Assembly: GCA_964034945.1 (NCBI GenBank)
Contig: OZ035963.1
Span: 36,208,361-36,272,360 of the forward strand
DNA length: 64,000 bases
Origin: Chrysopilus asiliformis
Taxonomy: Eukaryota; Arthropoda; Insecta; Diptera; Rhagionidae
Reading direction: 5' to 3'
The position numbers and the translations under genes were made by a program. Positions 34,646 to 46,070 of this stretch are shown here, piece after piece (within the stretch, counting starts at the first letter, position 1; the number at the start of each line of letters is the position of its first letter). Below the pieces are notes generated by a model that ran no database searches, was not told where the DNA came from, and was given only the letters and a program-made list of their open reading frames with translations.

Positions 34646-35470
34646 ATAAAGGGTGTTTCAACAAGGACATAACAATTTTGTATTTTAATAAAAACGCACC
34701 CTAAAACTCTGGCAATGCTAAAACGTCAGTCAAGGTTTACATTTTTAACATGGTGAAGTTCACGAACGAGCAACGTTTGGAAATTATTAAAACTTACTAC
34801 CGAAATTCTGAGTCGGTGGTCGCAACTTTAAGAGCGCTTACTCCAATTTTCGGTCGTAATGGTCGTCCCACCAGACAGGCTGTGCGTCCTATAGTGGATA
34901 AATTCGAGTCAACATATTCACTATTGAATGTTCCTGTGCCAGTGAGACAACGCACCGGTTGAAGTATCGAAAATATCGCAGCCGTAAGTGCTTCAGTTCA
35001 AAATGAGCCAAATGAGTCGAGTTCACGCCGTTCACAGGAATTGGGAATCTCTCAGTTCACATTGTGGCGAATTTTGCGTAAAGATCTTGGTCTGCACTCT
35101 TACAAGATCAAATTAACTCAAGAATTGAAGCATCTTGATCATTTGAAGCGCAGAAACTTGTTCGATTGGGCTCTACAAAAGTTTGAAGAAAATCCTGAAT
35201 TTCATCAAAAAATCATCTTGAAGCTCATTTTTGGCTTAATGGCTTTGTCAATAAGCAAAATATGCGTTATTGGACAACAAGATGGTGCTACATGCCACAA
35301 GCTGGTCAAACAATTGATCTATTGAAGGAGAAGTTAATCTCGAGAAATGGCCGGTCGAATGGCCACCTCGCTCATGAGATTTAACGCCGTTGGATTTCTT
35401 TTTATGGGGTTATGTTAAGTCGTTGGTTTATGCCAACAAGCCAACAACGTTAGAGGAGCTCAGGAACAAT

Positions 35471-36155
35471 CGGCCCGATTCCAGAATCCGTCGTAGCTTT
35501 ATTACGAAGAACTAACTACGTTACGAATACGAAGAAATCAGTATTCCACGATCCGAACGGAATTGAACTTAGTGGTGCCTGATTAAAATCTAATTTCGAA
35601 AAATGAATGTCTTTGTAAAAAGGTCCCTATGCAAAACTCATAAGGAACATATTTCTGACATGGAAAAGTTTCGTGAAAAAAGTCACTTTCTTGACTTAAA
35701 ACGAAAATTGTTATTAATAATGGGTTCTGCAGCGTTTGCAACTTTGTGTGTGGAAGAAGATTTATCGAAGCGAAGGACTTTAATAGTGAAACGAAAACGA
35801 CAACAAATGACGGACAGCTAGGAATACTCACATTGCTCTTTTTTCTAAAATAATTCCTCTGAATTTGTTAAAAGTTACACTTATACTAAATAAACAAATA
35901 AAAATGTTAAAATTGCTTTTTGTTGTACAATTCAGGCCATAAATTGAGCTAAAATAACAAGAAAATGAAGTTGCTACTCGATCTACGAAGCAAATGTATT
36001 TTCGTACATTCAGCTGTCAAATTTCCGATTCGTTCGGATTCTGTGATACCACATTTCCCCGATTCGGAATGATTTTTAGTACGAACGGATTCTGTGATAC
36101 CATTTTCGAAATTTCTCCGAAAATCGTAGCTACGACGGATTCTGGAATAGAGCCG
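35471..36155 (+). mobile_element. Harbinger-like element, CGGCCC ends, AAT duplication
   Basis: Ends of about 28 bp share ATTCCAGAATCCGTCGTAGC. AAT lies at 35468-35470 and 36156-36158. The interrupted transposase reads straight through one AAT, proving the 3-bp duplication. A second copy lies at 47628-49008. Confidence 0.85.
35603..35821 (+). pseudogene. Possible Harbinger transposase N-terminal fragment
   Basis: The open frame contains KRKLLLIMGSAAFATLCVEE, followed by a basic stretch. A Leu/Ala-rich start followed by acidic and then basic residues is usual at the N-terminus of insect HARBI1-like transposases. The copy at 48660-48860 (minus strand) conserves this part but has stops upstream, so the conserved unit begins near the inner Met. 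It breaks off before the nuclease domain. Confidence 0.4.
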
Positions 36156-36310
36156 AATATCGAACGCGAAATTGCCAACGTTCCGGCCCATATGTGTGGA
36201 AGAGTGGTGGAAAATTGGCTCCAAAGAATCAATCAGTGCAAACGTGCTCGCGGTGGCCATGTGAACGACATCGAATTTCATACTTAAATGCAACATGTCA
36301 ACTACACTTT

Positions 36311-36850
36311 AGGGCCAATTATGAGATCCGCGGCGGTGGCGGATTTGGTTTTAGTTGGGGCGGATTCAATAAGCGGCGAATAAAAATGTAATAACGCATA
36401 ATGATAACAATTTTATTGACAAAATACATATGACAACAAGCAAACAATTAAAACACATAATTTTATTTAAACTTTCGTTTAGGAGTAATAAACTAATTTT
36501 GGTTGATTTGATGAAATTAAATCCTGGCATTGCAAAAGGAATACTTTGCACCCCCGAATATAGATCGAAGACCAAGCATATAAAAAGACACTAATTGAAT
36601 CCATTTAATTATAGTACTTTTCGATTTTACGAATCACAAATAAAAGCAAATATCACATCAATTCAGAAATAACCAAATTATTTACCTTTGAATCTGTCAT
36701 TTGTATTGGAAGTAACTTGTCAGTTTCCATGGAAATATTGGAATAAAAATTTCCGCCTTCTTCGCATTTCATAATAGACTAAAGCGAAGCGATCGCTTTT
36801 GCAAAGGCGGATTCAATGCGATCCGCCGCGGATCCCATAATTGTCCCTCT
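36311..36850. mobile_element. MITE with GATCCGCGGCGG ends
   Basis: AGGGCCAATTATGAGATCCG is inverted at the right end with two mismatches. It lies in the 3' non-coding part of the mariner/Tc1-type element. No clear target duplication. Non-coding. Confidence 0.65.
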
Positions 36851-37156
36851 GGAATAAATTTCAGCCCGATATCTCAATTATTCTGTGTTTTATTTAAATA
36901 CAAAATTGTTATATCCTTGTTGAAAGACCCTTTACAACGGTTGGCCCGATATCGTATCAACAATAATCGGTACAACGGTTGCATCGTTTATTTGTCGCTT
37001 TATAAAGGATTTTGCTAGTTTGAATTTGACTTCAATAAAAAATATTTAAACCAAATGATTATTTAGCCAGAGAAACCAGCGACGACACAACAAAGTAACC
37101 TGTCGTCATAGTCATACTCGATATGAGAAATCATCGTGTGCATCCTTTTTCATGTA

Positions 37157-38041
37157 TTTTTACTTTCTTCTACGGAGTATAATAAAGTATTGTATTCATG
37201 AAAAATTTCGACCTCTTAATTTTGCCTAAAAAACATTTCCCGATCACTCCTGAGTCGATTGGAGTCATATTTAAAAAATGTCTTTCTGTCTGTCAGTCTG
37301 TCTGTCAGTCTGTCTGTCAGTCTGTCTGTCAGTCTGTGTACAAGATTTCTCAAAAACTAATAGAGCTAGCGCCATGAAATTTTATAGGGATGTTGGGCCC
37401 TGAAATGGGACGATCCTATTAACTTTTGGTGGAAATCCGTTAACCGGAAGTATCCAAAATGGCGGTTTTTCAAAAATCGCAATTTCGTTTTTGTCGATTT
37501 ACTCCCAAACTACGCGTTTTTTAGTGGGCTTAAGTATGACCAAACTTTGAGAAAATAAAATTTCCCACACTTTTGTCTTTAGCTATAACTCGATATCTCA
37601 ACCTGTTATCGAGATAAACCGTTATTTCCAAAAAAAAACAGTTTTTTGCGATTATCTCGAAAACTAACGGGTTTTTGCTGACTGAATGTATGAAGTGAAT
37701 TAATGAGAATGGCATTCTGCACAATTTTGTCTTTTACCGTTATCCGTTATATTTTTACCGTTATTGAGATATTTTCATTAATATGTAAAAAATCATATTT
37801 TTGCGAATAATTTGCAAACTAACGGTTTTTCGACAAATCAGTTAAAAGAATAATTAAAGATGTTAACATTTTCTACATTTTTGCCATTTACCGTAAATTG
37901 ATATATTTTACAGTTCTCAAGTTATATCAAATTTTGTGCGTTTTTGATATTTTTGAATAAACCAAGAATTTATTGGGAAGTCGTCTTAGGTTGACAATAG
38001 GACAGGGCTATAACGTAAATTCACAGGGTCGTAGATTTTGT
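37157..38041 (+). mobile_element. GTCY-microsatellite repeat, family B
   Basis: Collinear with 20078 and 30029, including the array at 37279-37337 and an uninterrupted GTCTTAGGTTGACAA. Its 3' end abuts the tandem duplication. Confidence 0.8.
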
Positions 38042-39991
38042 AGAAGAAAATTTTTAACATGGTATCTTATTGGAGGTAAGCGTTTGCCTCAGACTATTTT
38101 TTGAGCTCATGCAGCGTTCTGGGAATTCCCTCTCATTGGTATTTTCCAATTAAAGTTTTTAATACATAAAATCTATAAAATTTAATCCATCAACTAAAGA
38201 TATGGTTTGTTTAAAATAAAATAGAATTTTTGTTAATATTTTTAAAGAGTTAAAAAATCACTTAAATTTGAATTTGGTCGAGATATTTAGATATTTTGAG
38301 ATTTTATAAGCTAATCTAGCAAATGTTACCGTATGATAACAACAACACTGAAAGTGTTAATCTACAATACAAAAAAGGATACCTGTAGGCAGGAGGTTAA
38401 AAAAATCCAAGAAGATACGAAAAGTTGCTCCAAATAGGCTCAGGTATATCCAGTGATGGTTTCTTTACTTCGATTGAAGTAGTTTTACTACGGTTTGCGC
38501 TTCCCAAAAATTTACTTCGCACTAAATGAAATGTCAGGGATGGAAAACGAAAAAAAATCATAACACTATGGTTACGAAAATATTTCAATATGACCTAGCC
38601 TATGGACTCCATTAGACTTTGTTCCAGATTGGATTTAAATCCAATCACGAGTAGTGTTGATTCGATACGGCAAAGTATCGATACTTTTATTTGGAAGCAG
38701 CACCACAAATCAGTATCGATACCACACTTGGTATCGATGGGACGTATCGATACCTACTCGGATAGAATGGAAAAAAACAAAATTTTTTACACATTTTATT
38801 GTGAAACGTCAAAATTTCACCAGGGGCCTATTTCACAAAAGTACAAGACTTGTATTTGTAGCTATTTTTCACAAATTGTAGGACTTGGAAATAATATTTT
38901 CGTTTCTTAAAATACAATTTATAAATAACAAGTACAAATTCGGAATAAGTTTACAATCCTAAATATTTTCACAAGTCTTTATTTTCTATTCCTCAACACA
39001 TTTCGGTAAACTTACAAGAAGAAAATTTTTAACATGGTATCTTATTGGAGGTAAGCGTTTGCCTCAGACTATTTTTTGAGCTCATGCAGCGTTCTGGGAA
39101 TTCCCTCTCATTGGTATTTTCCAATTAAAGTTTTTAATACATAAAATCTATAAAATTTAATCCATCAACTAAAGATATGGTTTGTTTAAAATAAAATAGA
39201 ATTTTTGTTAATATTTTTAAAGAGTTAAAAAATCACTTAAATTTGAATTTGGTCGAGATATTTAGATATTTTGAGATTTTATAAGCTAATCTAGCAAATG
39301 TTACCGTATGATAACAACAACACTGAAAGTGTTAATCTACAATACAAAAAAGGATACCTGTAGGCAGGAGGTTAAAAAAATCCAAGAAGATACGAAAAGT
39401 TGCTCCAAATAGGCTCAGGTATATCCAGTGATGGTTTCTTTACTTCGATTGAAGTAGTTTTACTACGGTTTGCGCTTCCCAAAAATTTACTTCGCACTAA
39501 ATGAAATGTCAGGGATGGAAAACGAAAAAAAATCATAACACTATGGTTACGAAAATATTTCAATATGACCTAGCCTATGGACTCCATTAGACTTTGTTCC
39601 AGATTGGATTTAAATCCAATCACGAGTAGTGTTGATTCGATACGGCAAAGTATCGATACTTTTATTTGGAAGCAGCACCACAAATCAGTATCGATACCAC
39701 ACTTGGTATCGATGGGACGTATCGATACCTACTCGGATAGAATGGAAAAAAACAAAATTTTTTACACATTTTATTGTGAAACGTCAAAATTTCACCAGGG
39801 GCCTATTTCACAAAAGTACAAGACTTGTATTTGTAGCTATTTTTCACAAATTGTAGGACTTGGAAATAATATTTTCGTTTCTTAAAATACAATTTATAAA
39901 TAACAAGTACAAATTCGGAATAAGTTTACAATCCTAAATATTTTCACAAGTCTTTATTTTCTATTCCTCAACACATTTCGGTAAACTTACA
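38042..39991. repeat. 975-bp direct tandem duplication
   Basis: 38042-39016 and 39017-39991 appear identical on reading through both. The unit includes unique flank sequence and the first roughly 195 bp of a Harbinger-type element, so the duplication came after that insertion. Identical 102-residue frames in both copies are not convincing genes. Confidence 0.92.
38657..38757. promoter_or_regulatory. Cluster of TATCGATA motifs (repeated at 39632-39732)
   Basis: Within 100 bp are three GTATCGATAC sites and one GGTATCGATGG. TATCGATA is the core of the site bound by DREF and BEAF-32 in Drosophila. The tandem duplication doubles the cluster to eight. A promoter or insulator role is inference. Confidence 0.4.
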
Positions 39992-40447
39992 ATTACAAGT
40001 GTTTTTTTTTTTGAAAAATTGTGAGAAAAAACACCGCTTGTAGTCCAATACCGTTCCACAAAGACATTTTTTTTTGCAGGAATCTAATTACAAATGTTAG
40101 AAATATTTACCAGTGTCCAAACGCCTCTAAAAGTGATCACAAGTGTATAAAAATGGATACATACAGTAGCAGTAGTAGCGAACATGAAGCTAATATGCAA
40201 TTAGCAACTCGTCGCAGAAGAATTTATCGTCCTAGAATAAATTTCAACTTAACTTCTGTGTTTGAATTCAACGAAAAATTTCGTTGATACAAAAAATTGA
40301 TACAATTGTATAAATCGAAATTGTGAAAATGTAAAGAAAAAATATTTACAAATGTGTGAGTTCCTGGAATGGTTTTTTTTATTTGTAATTGTGAATATAC
40401 AATTTAACAATTTGTGAAGTGTAGAATTGTACTTTTGTGGAATAGGA
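39799..40447 (+). mobile_element. PIF/Harbinger-type element, internally deleted
   Basis: The ends share CCTATT-(T/C)-CACAAAAGTACAA in inverse orientation. It encodes only the start of the transposase (40152-40287). Its left end is also present in the upstream copy of the tandem duplication (about 38824-39016). Confidence 0.8.
40152..40287 (+). pseudogene. Harbinger transposase N-terminal fragment
   Basis: About 44 residues read MDTYSSSSSEHEANMQLA, then TRRRRIYRPRINFNL and FEFNEKFR, then a stop. The basic RRRxxRPRxNF block followed by Phe/Glu/Asn/Arg is characteristic of the beginning of insect PIF/Harbinger (HARBI1-like) transposases. The nuclease domain is absent. Confidence 0.8.
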
Positions 40448-40580
40448 TGTTTATTTTTTATAAAAATTAATCAACATAATTATATATAAAGACAAAAATC
40501 TAACTGTCTTACTTTCATTTAGATTTATTGAATTAGATTTTCATAAGAAAATCTCTTTCAATTGAAGAATGGGAGGAAAA

Positions 40581-40876
40581 CTAGCACAGGTTTTTTAGTT
40601 CAAATACCACCTTTTATAAATAAAATTGGCTATGCTATATAAGTTAAATTGATTGTTTTGCCCGTTTGCGCGTACTATTCTTAAAAAATTAAGTTGCGGT
40701 TAGCCTACTTAAACCGTAGAAATTCTGGGACTTAAATATTTTAAGTTGTACATAAGTTGCTAAATTTCGTTGGTGCAAACGGCACTAAGTGACTTTTTTA
40801 AGTGACAATTTAATTTGTAAATTAACAATTTTTATGTGTAAAAGGTGGTATTTGAACTAAAAACCTTTCACACTAG
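40581..40876. mobile_element. MITE with nested small MITE
   Basis: TTTAGTTCAAATACCACCTT lies in inverse orientation at both ends, bounded by CTAG. 40659-40784 is a separate small element (GCCCGTTTGCGC ... TGCAAACGGC), also found at 25156. Confidence 0.75.
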
Positions 40877-43379
40877 TCAAAAAAATCGTTTTTTGGAACA
40901 TTTCCCAAAAACAATAATGGTTCAAGGTGTTTTGCGGAGAGTCGATTGTGCTTTTGAGTTATGGTTGCACCCACCTTTGAAAACAACCTTGCCGTTAGGT
41001 TTAAAAAGTGCAGCTCAAACGTCTCAACGTTTTATGAATCAAGTTTTACAAGGACTTGATTTTTGTTTCCCATATATGGATGATATTTTGATCACTTCTA
41101 TAAATTCAGAACAACATAAAACACACTTAAAAGAAGTTTTCAATCGTTTTAAACAATTTGGAATAATAATAAATCTTGAAAAATGTGAATTTGGAAAAGA
41201 TTAAATGATTTTTTTAGGATATAAAATAAATTCGCAAGGGATTTTACCATCTGAAAAAAAAGTAGAGATCATCAAGCATTATCCTAAACCAAAAGATATA
41301 ACAGAATTAAGAAGATTTCTTGGGATGATTAATTATTACAGGTCTAACATTCCAAATTTAGCAAGTTTAGCTGCGCCTCTTAATGAATTTCAAAAAGGCA
41401 ATCCAAAAAAGCGTACTATTTTGCAATGGAACAAATGTCAAGAGGAATCTTTCAAGCTTATTAAGAATGCTTTAGTTGATGCAACTTTATTAATTTATCC
41501 CACAAGTTCTTCTCAAATTTCGTTAATGGTCGATGCATCAAATTTTTCAATAGGAGCTGTTGTTCAACAACTTCAAAATGATAAATGGATGCCTCTTTCT
41601 TTTTTTTCAAGAAAGTTAAATTCAGCACAACGGAAGTATAGTGCCTATGATAGAGAGCTTTTCGCTATATATGAAGCTATCAAGTACTTCAGATATTTAT
41701 TAGAAGGTCGTGATTTTATAGTATTCACAGATCACAAACCAATTACATTTGCATTTGGAAAGAAAAGCGATACGTCGAGTCCTAGACAAGCTCGTTATTT
41801 AAATTTTATTGCTCAGTTTTCAACCGATATTCGTCATTTCACGGGAAAGAATAATGTCGTCGCCGATGCATTATCAAGAATAGAAACAATCGAGCTTCCA
41901 AATATTGTCTCGCATCAAGATTTACATAATCAGCAATCCAAAGATGAAGAACTTCAACAAATACTTAAGGGAAATTTTGCTTTAAAATTAAGTTTATATA
42001 ATGATATCGAATCCAACACACAAGTTTATTGTGATATAAATAAGGATATAATCCGTCCTTTTGTAACAATTATGCTTCGAAAAGATTTATTTGGTAAATT
42101 GCATGGGTTATCGCATCCAGGAGTAAAAGCTACGGTTAAACTAATAAAATCAAGATATGTTTGGCCAAACATGAATAAGGATATAAGAAGTTGGACAAGG
42201 TCGTGTATTTTATGTCAAAAATCGAAAATTACGAGACATTGTACCACTGCACCAGGAGCAATTCAAGTACCGAAATTAAGGTTTGAACATGTTAATATTG
42301 ATATTGTTGGTCCGCTTCCCCCATCCAATTGTTTTTCTTATTGTTTATCATGTATTGATCGTTTCACAAGGTGGCCAGAAGTTTTTCCAATACCTGACAT
42401 AAAAGCAGAAACCGTTGCAAGAGAATTTTACAAAGGATGAATTTGTCGTTTTGGAGTACCTAGAAGAATAACAACAGATCAAGGAAGACAATTTGAATCA
42501 TCATTATTTCAAGAACTTTCAAAATTTTTGGGGGCGGAACATATTAGAACTACTGCATATCATCCTTGTTCAAATGGAATGATAGAAAGGTTACATCGTG
42601 TATTAAAAAACCGACTTTAAAAAAAACTGAAAAGAGAAAAAAGCACTAAAAAGAAAAAAATAATTTCAAACTATGTCCATTAATAGCGTATTAAAAATTC
42701 GGCTTTTTGGAGTGGCGTTAAATTTACACTAAATAAAATCGTTGTAAAATTTCTATTGTCAAGTTTCGCACAAAATCAGTTTGTACATGAAGACAAAAAA
42801 TAGGATAGATTTCTACAAAAAATAGTAACATATGAGACAGTGGGCTTTTTTTGTAGCGAAAATAAGGAATCCAATTTGGGGCATAAAAGAACTTAGTTTT
42901 GGTGCTTCTAAGAGCCGTGTCTATAGTTAATCTGTTTGACAACAAAATTTTTGGAGTCGATCTTAGTTCTTAGTTAGCCTTAAGGGTTAGAAAGTATGTA
43001 AACGATTAGCCTTAAGGGTTAGAAAGTATGTAATTTATTTTAGTTGCAAATTTAACGCCACTCCAAAAAAGCCGAATTTTAAATACGCTATTAATGGACA
43101 TAGTTTGAAATTATTATTTTCTTTTTAGTGCTTTTTTCTCTTTTCAGTTTTTTTTTAAAGTCGGTTTTATTTTTTTTAGAAAATTTTTTTTTTATTTCGA
43201 ACGTTTTTAGTTTCAATTTTTAATATAGGTAAAATTACAAAGGGTTTGAGGGGATAAGTCCGCAGATGAGAAATATATAAAAGAATCTTCCAGATATTGT
43301 ACTGAACACAATACAAAGAATTTTACTCGATATCCCAAGCAGGAAGGGGTTTGAAGGGGTAGGTTTACACGGGGGAAAT

Positions 43380-44041
43380 ATATAAAAGAACCTTCCTATA
43401 ATTGCCAATCTGGCAATTATTGAAAGCTATAATTGCCAATCTGGCAATTATTGAAAACCCGTATGGTGATTTAATTGAACGGCGTATCAAAATTTCATTT
43501 GAATTCAAATTTTCCAATGAGATTTTTTTAAAACTTGTTCCAATCGGATTTTGATGTATGGGGGTTTTATGTAGAATCATATTCTAAATAACTTTTGTTC
43601 TTAGACTTTTTTGATAAGATGCACCGTTTTTGAGAAATTCGGAAAAAACGATTTCGTTCCTATGGGGGGTACCCCCCCATTTTTGCCCATTAACCCTCAT
43701 ACTGTCCTCGGGTCATTTCTGACCCAAATTCGATTTTAATTAAAAGTGTCTTCTCAACTACATGAAAAATGTTTGTATGATGTAGGCCCAGTGAACAAAT
43801 TTCTTTTGAATACCGATAACAATAATCTATTTGTTCATATTTTAATCCATTGAAGAGCACTGATAATTGTGACGGGTGTAGTATTCTATGTAGAGGGTCA
43901 TTCTTGACCCACGAAGACATCATACGTTATTTTTCTTAAGGACAGTATTAGGGTTAACGAACTTAGCCTCGCATTTTACGAAAAACGGATCTGCGCAAAA
44001 TTTCAAATCTCTAGCTCAATCCATGCGCCCGCAATCCGCGC

Positions 44042-44072
<31 letters not shown>

Positions 44073-44243
44073 GGACGGACAGACGGACGGAGAGACAGAC
44101 GGACCGACATGGAAAATTCAATTTTTTTTTATCATTCTAAACACACTGGTGTAATTCATTTTTGTGTGTGATGAAGGGATCTTGGCGTTTCAAACGGTAA
44201 GGCAAAGTTAATATACCCTTTGGTTTCACCATACGGGTATAAA
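43380..44243 (-). mobile_element. Helentron-like repeat carrying a piggyBac-type MITE
   Basis: Complete from CTTTTGTTATG-side hairpins (duplicated at 43382 and 43429) to TATACCCGTATGGTG at 44230. The GTCY array lies at about 44042-44107. A 260-bp element interrupts it at 43694. Confidence 0.8.
43694..43953. mobile_element. piggyBac-type MITE, TTAA target proven
   Basis: TTAA lies at 43690-43693 and 43954-43957. Ends CCCTCATACTGTCC and CCCTAATACTGTCC. Sister Helentron-like copies read CCCATTAACGAAC here without insertion. Inner GGGTCATTTCTGACCC and GGGTCATTCTTGACCC are paired. Confidence 0.9.
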
Positions 44244-44245
44244 CA

Positions 44246-44500
44246 TAACAAAAGCTATAATTGCCAATCTGACAATTATTGAAAACCTGTATGGTGATAT
44301 TGGTATTTTAATTTGAGCATTTGTACCAAAATTACACTTTGAAGTCGAACTTTCCAATAAGATTTTTTAAAATTTATTCCAATCGGATTTTGATGTATGG
44401 GAGTTTTATGTAGAATCATATCCTAAATAATTTTTGTTCTTGGACTTTTTTGATAAGATGCACCGTTTTTGAGATATTCGGAAAAAACGTTTTCGGTTGT
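44246..44500 (-). mobile_element. Partial Helentron-like repeat
   Basis: The 3' half only (hairpin, CACCATAC-type repeat, GGTGCATCTTATC block), directly after the previous copy in the same orientation. Confidence 0.7.
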
Positions 44501-45449
44501 ATCGTCTAATGGTCCATTTTTGCCCACGAACGAACCGGGGTCCAACCAGGAACTTTCTCTACAACTTTCTCTTTGGGATGACCAAAATCGGTCAACCCAG
44601 TAAAAAATTAGGCGTGAACATACATAAAAAAAAATATTCAGGTGGAATTGAGAACCTTTTCCTTTTTGGAAGTCGGCAATCATCGCTTATAACAATGAAA
44701 AATCGTCCGAAATTATACCAACTATCCTTTTGGGAATTAGGTCAGCATGCAAAGAAGATTTGGGTGCTTCAGCGGCCAAATTTGTATATGGAACTTCCTT
44801 AACTCTTCCCGGAGAAATGTTATGTAGTACTAGTTCAGAAATTGAAGTTTCTTCGAATGAATTTCTTCATCAATTACATCAGACAATGAATGACATTAAA
44901 CCATTACCAGGCTCAAACCACAGTAAGAAAAAGATGTTTGTTTTTAAAGATTTATCTACAACTTCACACGTTTTTGTTAGAGTTGATGTTGTTAAAAAAA
45001 GTTTACAAGCGCCTTATACAGGACCATTTCTGATAATCAAAAGATATCCAAAGTTTTTCAAGTTACTAGTAAACAACAAAGAGAAAAATATTTCTATTGA
45101 TCGTTTGAAACCGGCGTTATTTGAGAATACAGATGTTCCTGGTGTCCCATCAACAGAACAAGAAAATAATAAAGGTTATCATTCAACAACACGATCCGGA
45201 AGACGAGTTCACTTTCCAGATAGGTTGTAATTTGGAAGGGGAGTAATGTAGTGACACCTAAATTTTAAAATTAAAAAAACTGATGTAAAAATATAACTTT
45301 TATCTATGTAAATTAATCACTTTTGCTTTTCACGTTTTGTCAACGAAAAATATAATTTTTCACTCAGATAATTATTTTAGTAGTACTTCGTTCGTTCAAC
45401 AATAAAGTTGTAAAACTTAACGTAAAAATCTTTTATTACTTAAAAGAAA

Positions 45450-45990
45450 TAATATATTTAATTATTAAAATAAAGAAGACTACAAATAGCAAATGTATTC
45501 ACATCTATTTTTGACACTATTCCGTATCACATATTTCTTTAGCGTTTTTAATATACTAAAAAGTATCCTTTTTTGTACGGATTTCTTATAAACACGAAAA
45601 TTTTGTGAGAAATTCTTATTTTTTGGGTAAATTATCTTTCAGTTGGGAGTTTTTACAATAAATTTCACTTTTCCAATGTAAACGAAAACAATATTTAGTT
45701 AACATTTATCAGTTAAAACTTTATTTTCTCAATATTTTTATATTCACTATAATGGGAGCAATTGAAGTTGCCTAAAAATAGATACCTATTTAGAATAGTT
45801 TAGAACCAATTGAATCAAACTAGTTTTGAATTTCATTCACTCGAAATTGCGGAAAACATTCCAAGGTTGCAAATTGTGGCATGTTATGATGAGATGTTTT
45901 TTAGTTTAAAGAAGGTCTATAAAAAGTAGTCGCCCAATCATATTCTTTGATGTATTCATACTGAGTGATGGATAGATAGAACTCTATTCA
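45450..45990. other. Non-coding, nothing recognised
   Basis: AT-rich. The end of the gypsy LTR may lie within the first part. Confidence 0.35.
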
Positions 45991-46070
45991 GGGCCGTATC
46001 GAAGGCTCTGGATTGGGGGGGGGAGACATCTCAATTTTCCCAACTCGAACATCTGATTTTTGCTAACTAG

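Larger units (their letters stand above)
34750..36287 (+). pseudogene. Tc1/mariner-superfamily transposase, interrupted
   Basis: The N-terminal HTH reads MVKFTNEQRLEIIKTYYRNS, of the type I remember as DUF4817. A CGA-to-TGA-like stop follows at 34960. The next part (SRRSQELGISQFTLWRILRK, then DLGLHSYKI) continues in frame. Near 35215 a small deletion removes the first catalytic aspartate (expected before EAHFWLNG). Most of the DDE core is deleted up to QDGATCH, and a further frameshift and stop follow. A 685-bp element sits at 35471. Behind it the C-terminus resumes (IANVPAHMCGRVVENWLQRI, then a basic end) and stops at 36285-36287. The family call is firm and the gene is dead. Confidence 0.85.
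34649..36932 (+). mobile_element. mariner/Tc1-superfamily element with two nested insertions
   Basis: TIRs of more than 40 bp begin AAGGGTGTTTCAACAAGG (left) and AAGGGTCTTTCAACAAGG (right, complement), with TA outside both. Without the two nested elements (685 and about 540 bp) it is about 1.05 kb. Its transposase is broken. Confidence 0.85.
42609..44675. mobile_element. Composite insertion inside gypsy integrase
   Basis: The boundaries are fixed by the pol frame: the insert starts at CCGACTTTAAAAAAA and ends TTTTTGGAAGTCGG, so the tips are inverted CCGACTT. Inside, 42609-42740 and 43040-43175 are complementary arms, followed by a dispersed repeat (43240-43380, see 24390), Helentron-like copies, and a piggyBac-type MITE. 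Confidence 0.7.
40990..45230 (+). pseudogene. gypsy pol, interrupted by stops and an insertion
   Basis: The reverse transcriptase is recognisable from FGLK-like LPLGLKSAAQTSQRFM on, with the catalytic YMDD at 41073-41084. Earlier fingers-palm sequence is missing. TAA at 41202 replaces a codon in the same frame, and TGA at 42438 replaces another. RNase H has its acidic residues in VDASNFSIG, YDRELFAIYEA and VADALSR. The integrase has the HHCC zinc-binding part, then D (NIDIVGPLP), D (TTDQGRQF) and E (NGMIERLH). The frame is cut at 42608 and resumes at 44677 as AIIAYNNEK and LLGIRSACKEDLG. The end holds a GPF-type C-terminal domain and stops at 45228. Upstream parts are absent, so the element cannot be autonomous. 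Confidence 0.9.
40980..45440 (+). mobile_element. Defective gypsy-type LTR retrotransposon
   Basis: The order is partial reverse transcriptase, RNase H, integrase, then a polypurine tract (GGAAGGGGAG at 45234-45243) and the likely 3' LTR start TGTAGTGACACC at 45247. No gag, protease, 5' LTR or env was found. A composite insertion (about 42609-44675) splits the integrase. Confidence 0.9.

Noticed and set aside
38602..38910. 102-residue open frame, identical copy at 39577
   Set aside because: Conserved only because the DNA was just duplicated. No motif, and it overlaps the TATCGATA cluster and a transposon end.
43690..43923. Minus-strand 77-residue frame
   Set aside because: It fills a non-coding TTAA MITE and includes its end sequence.
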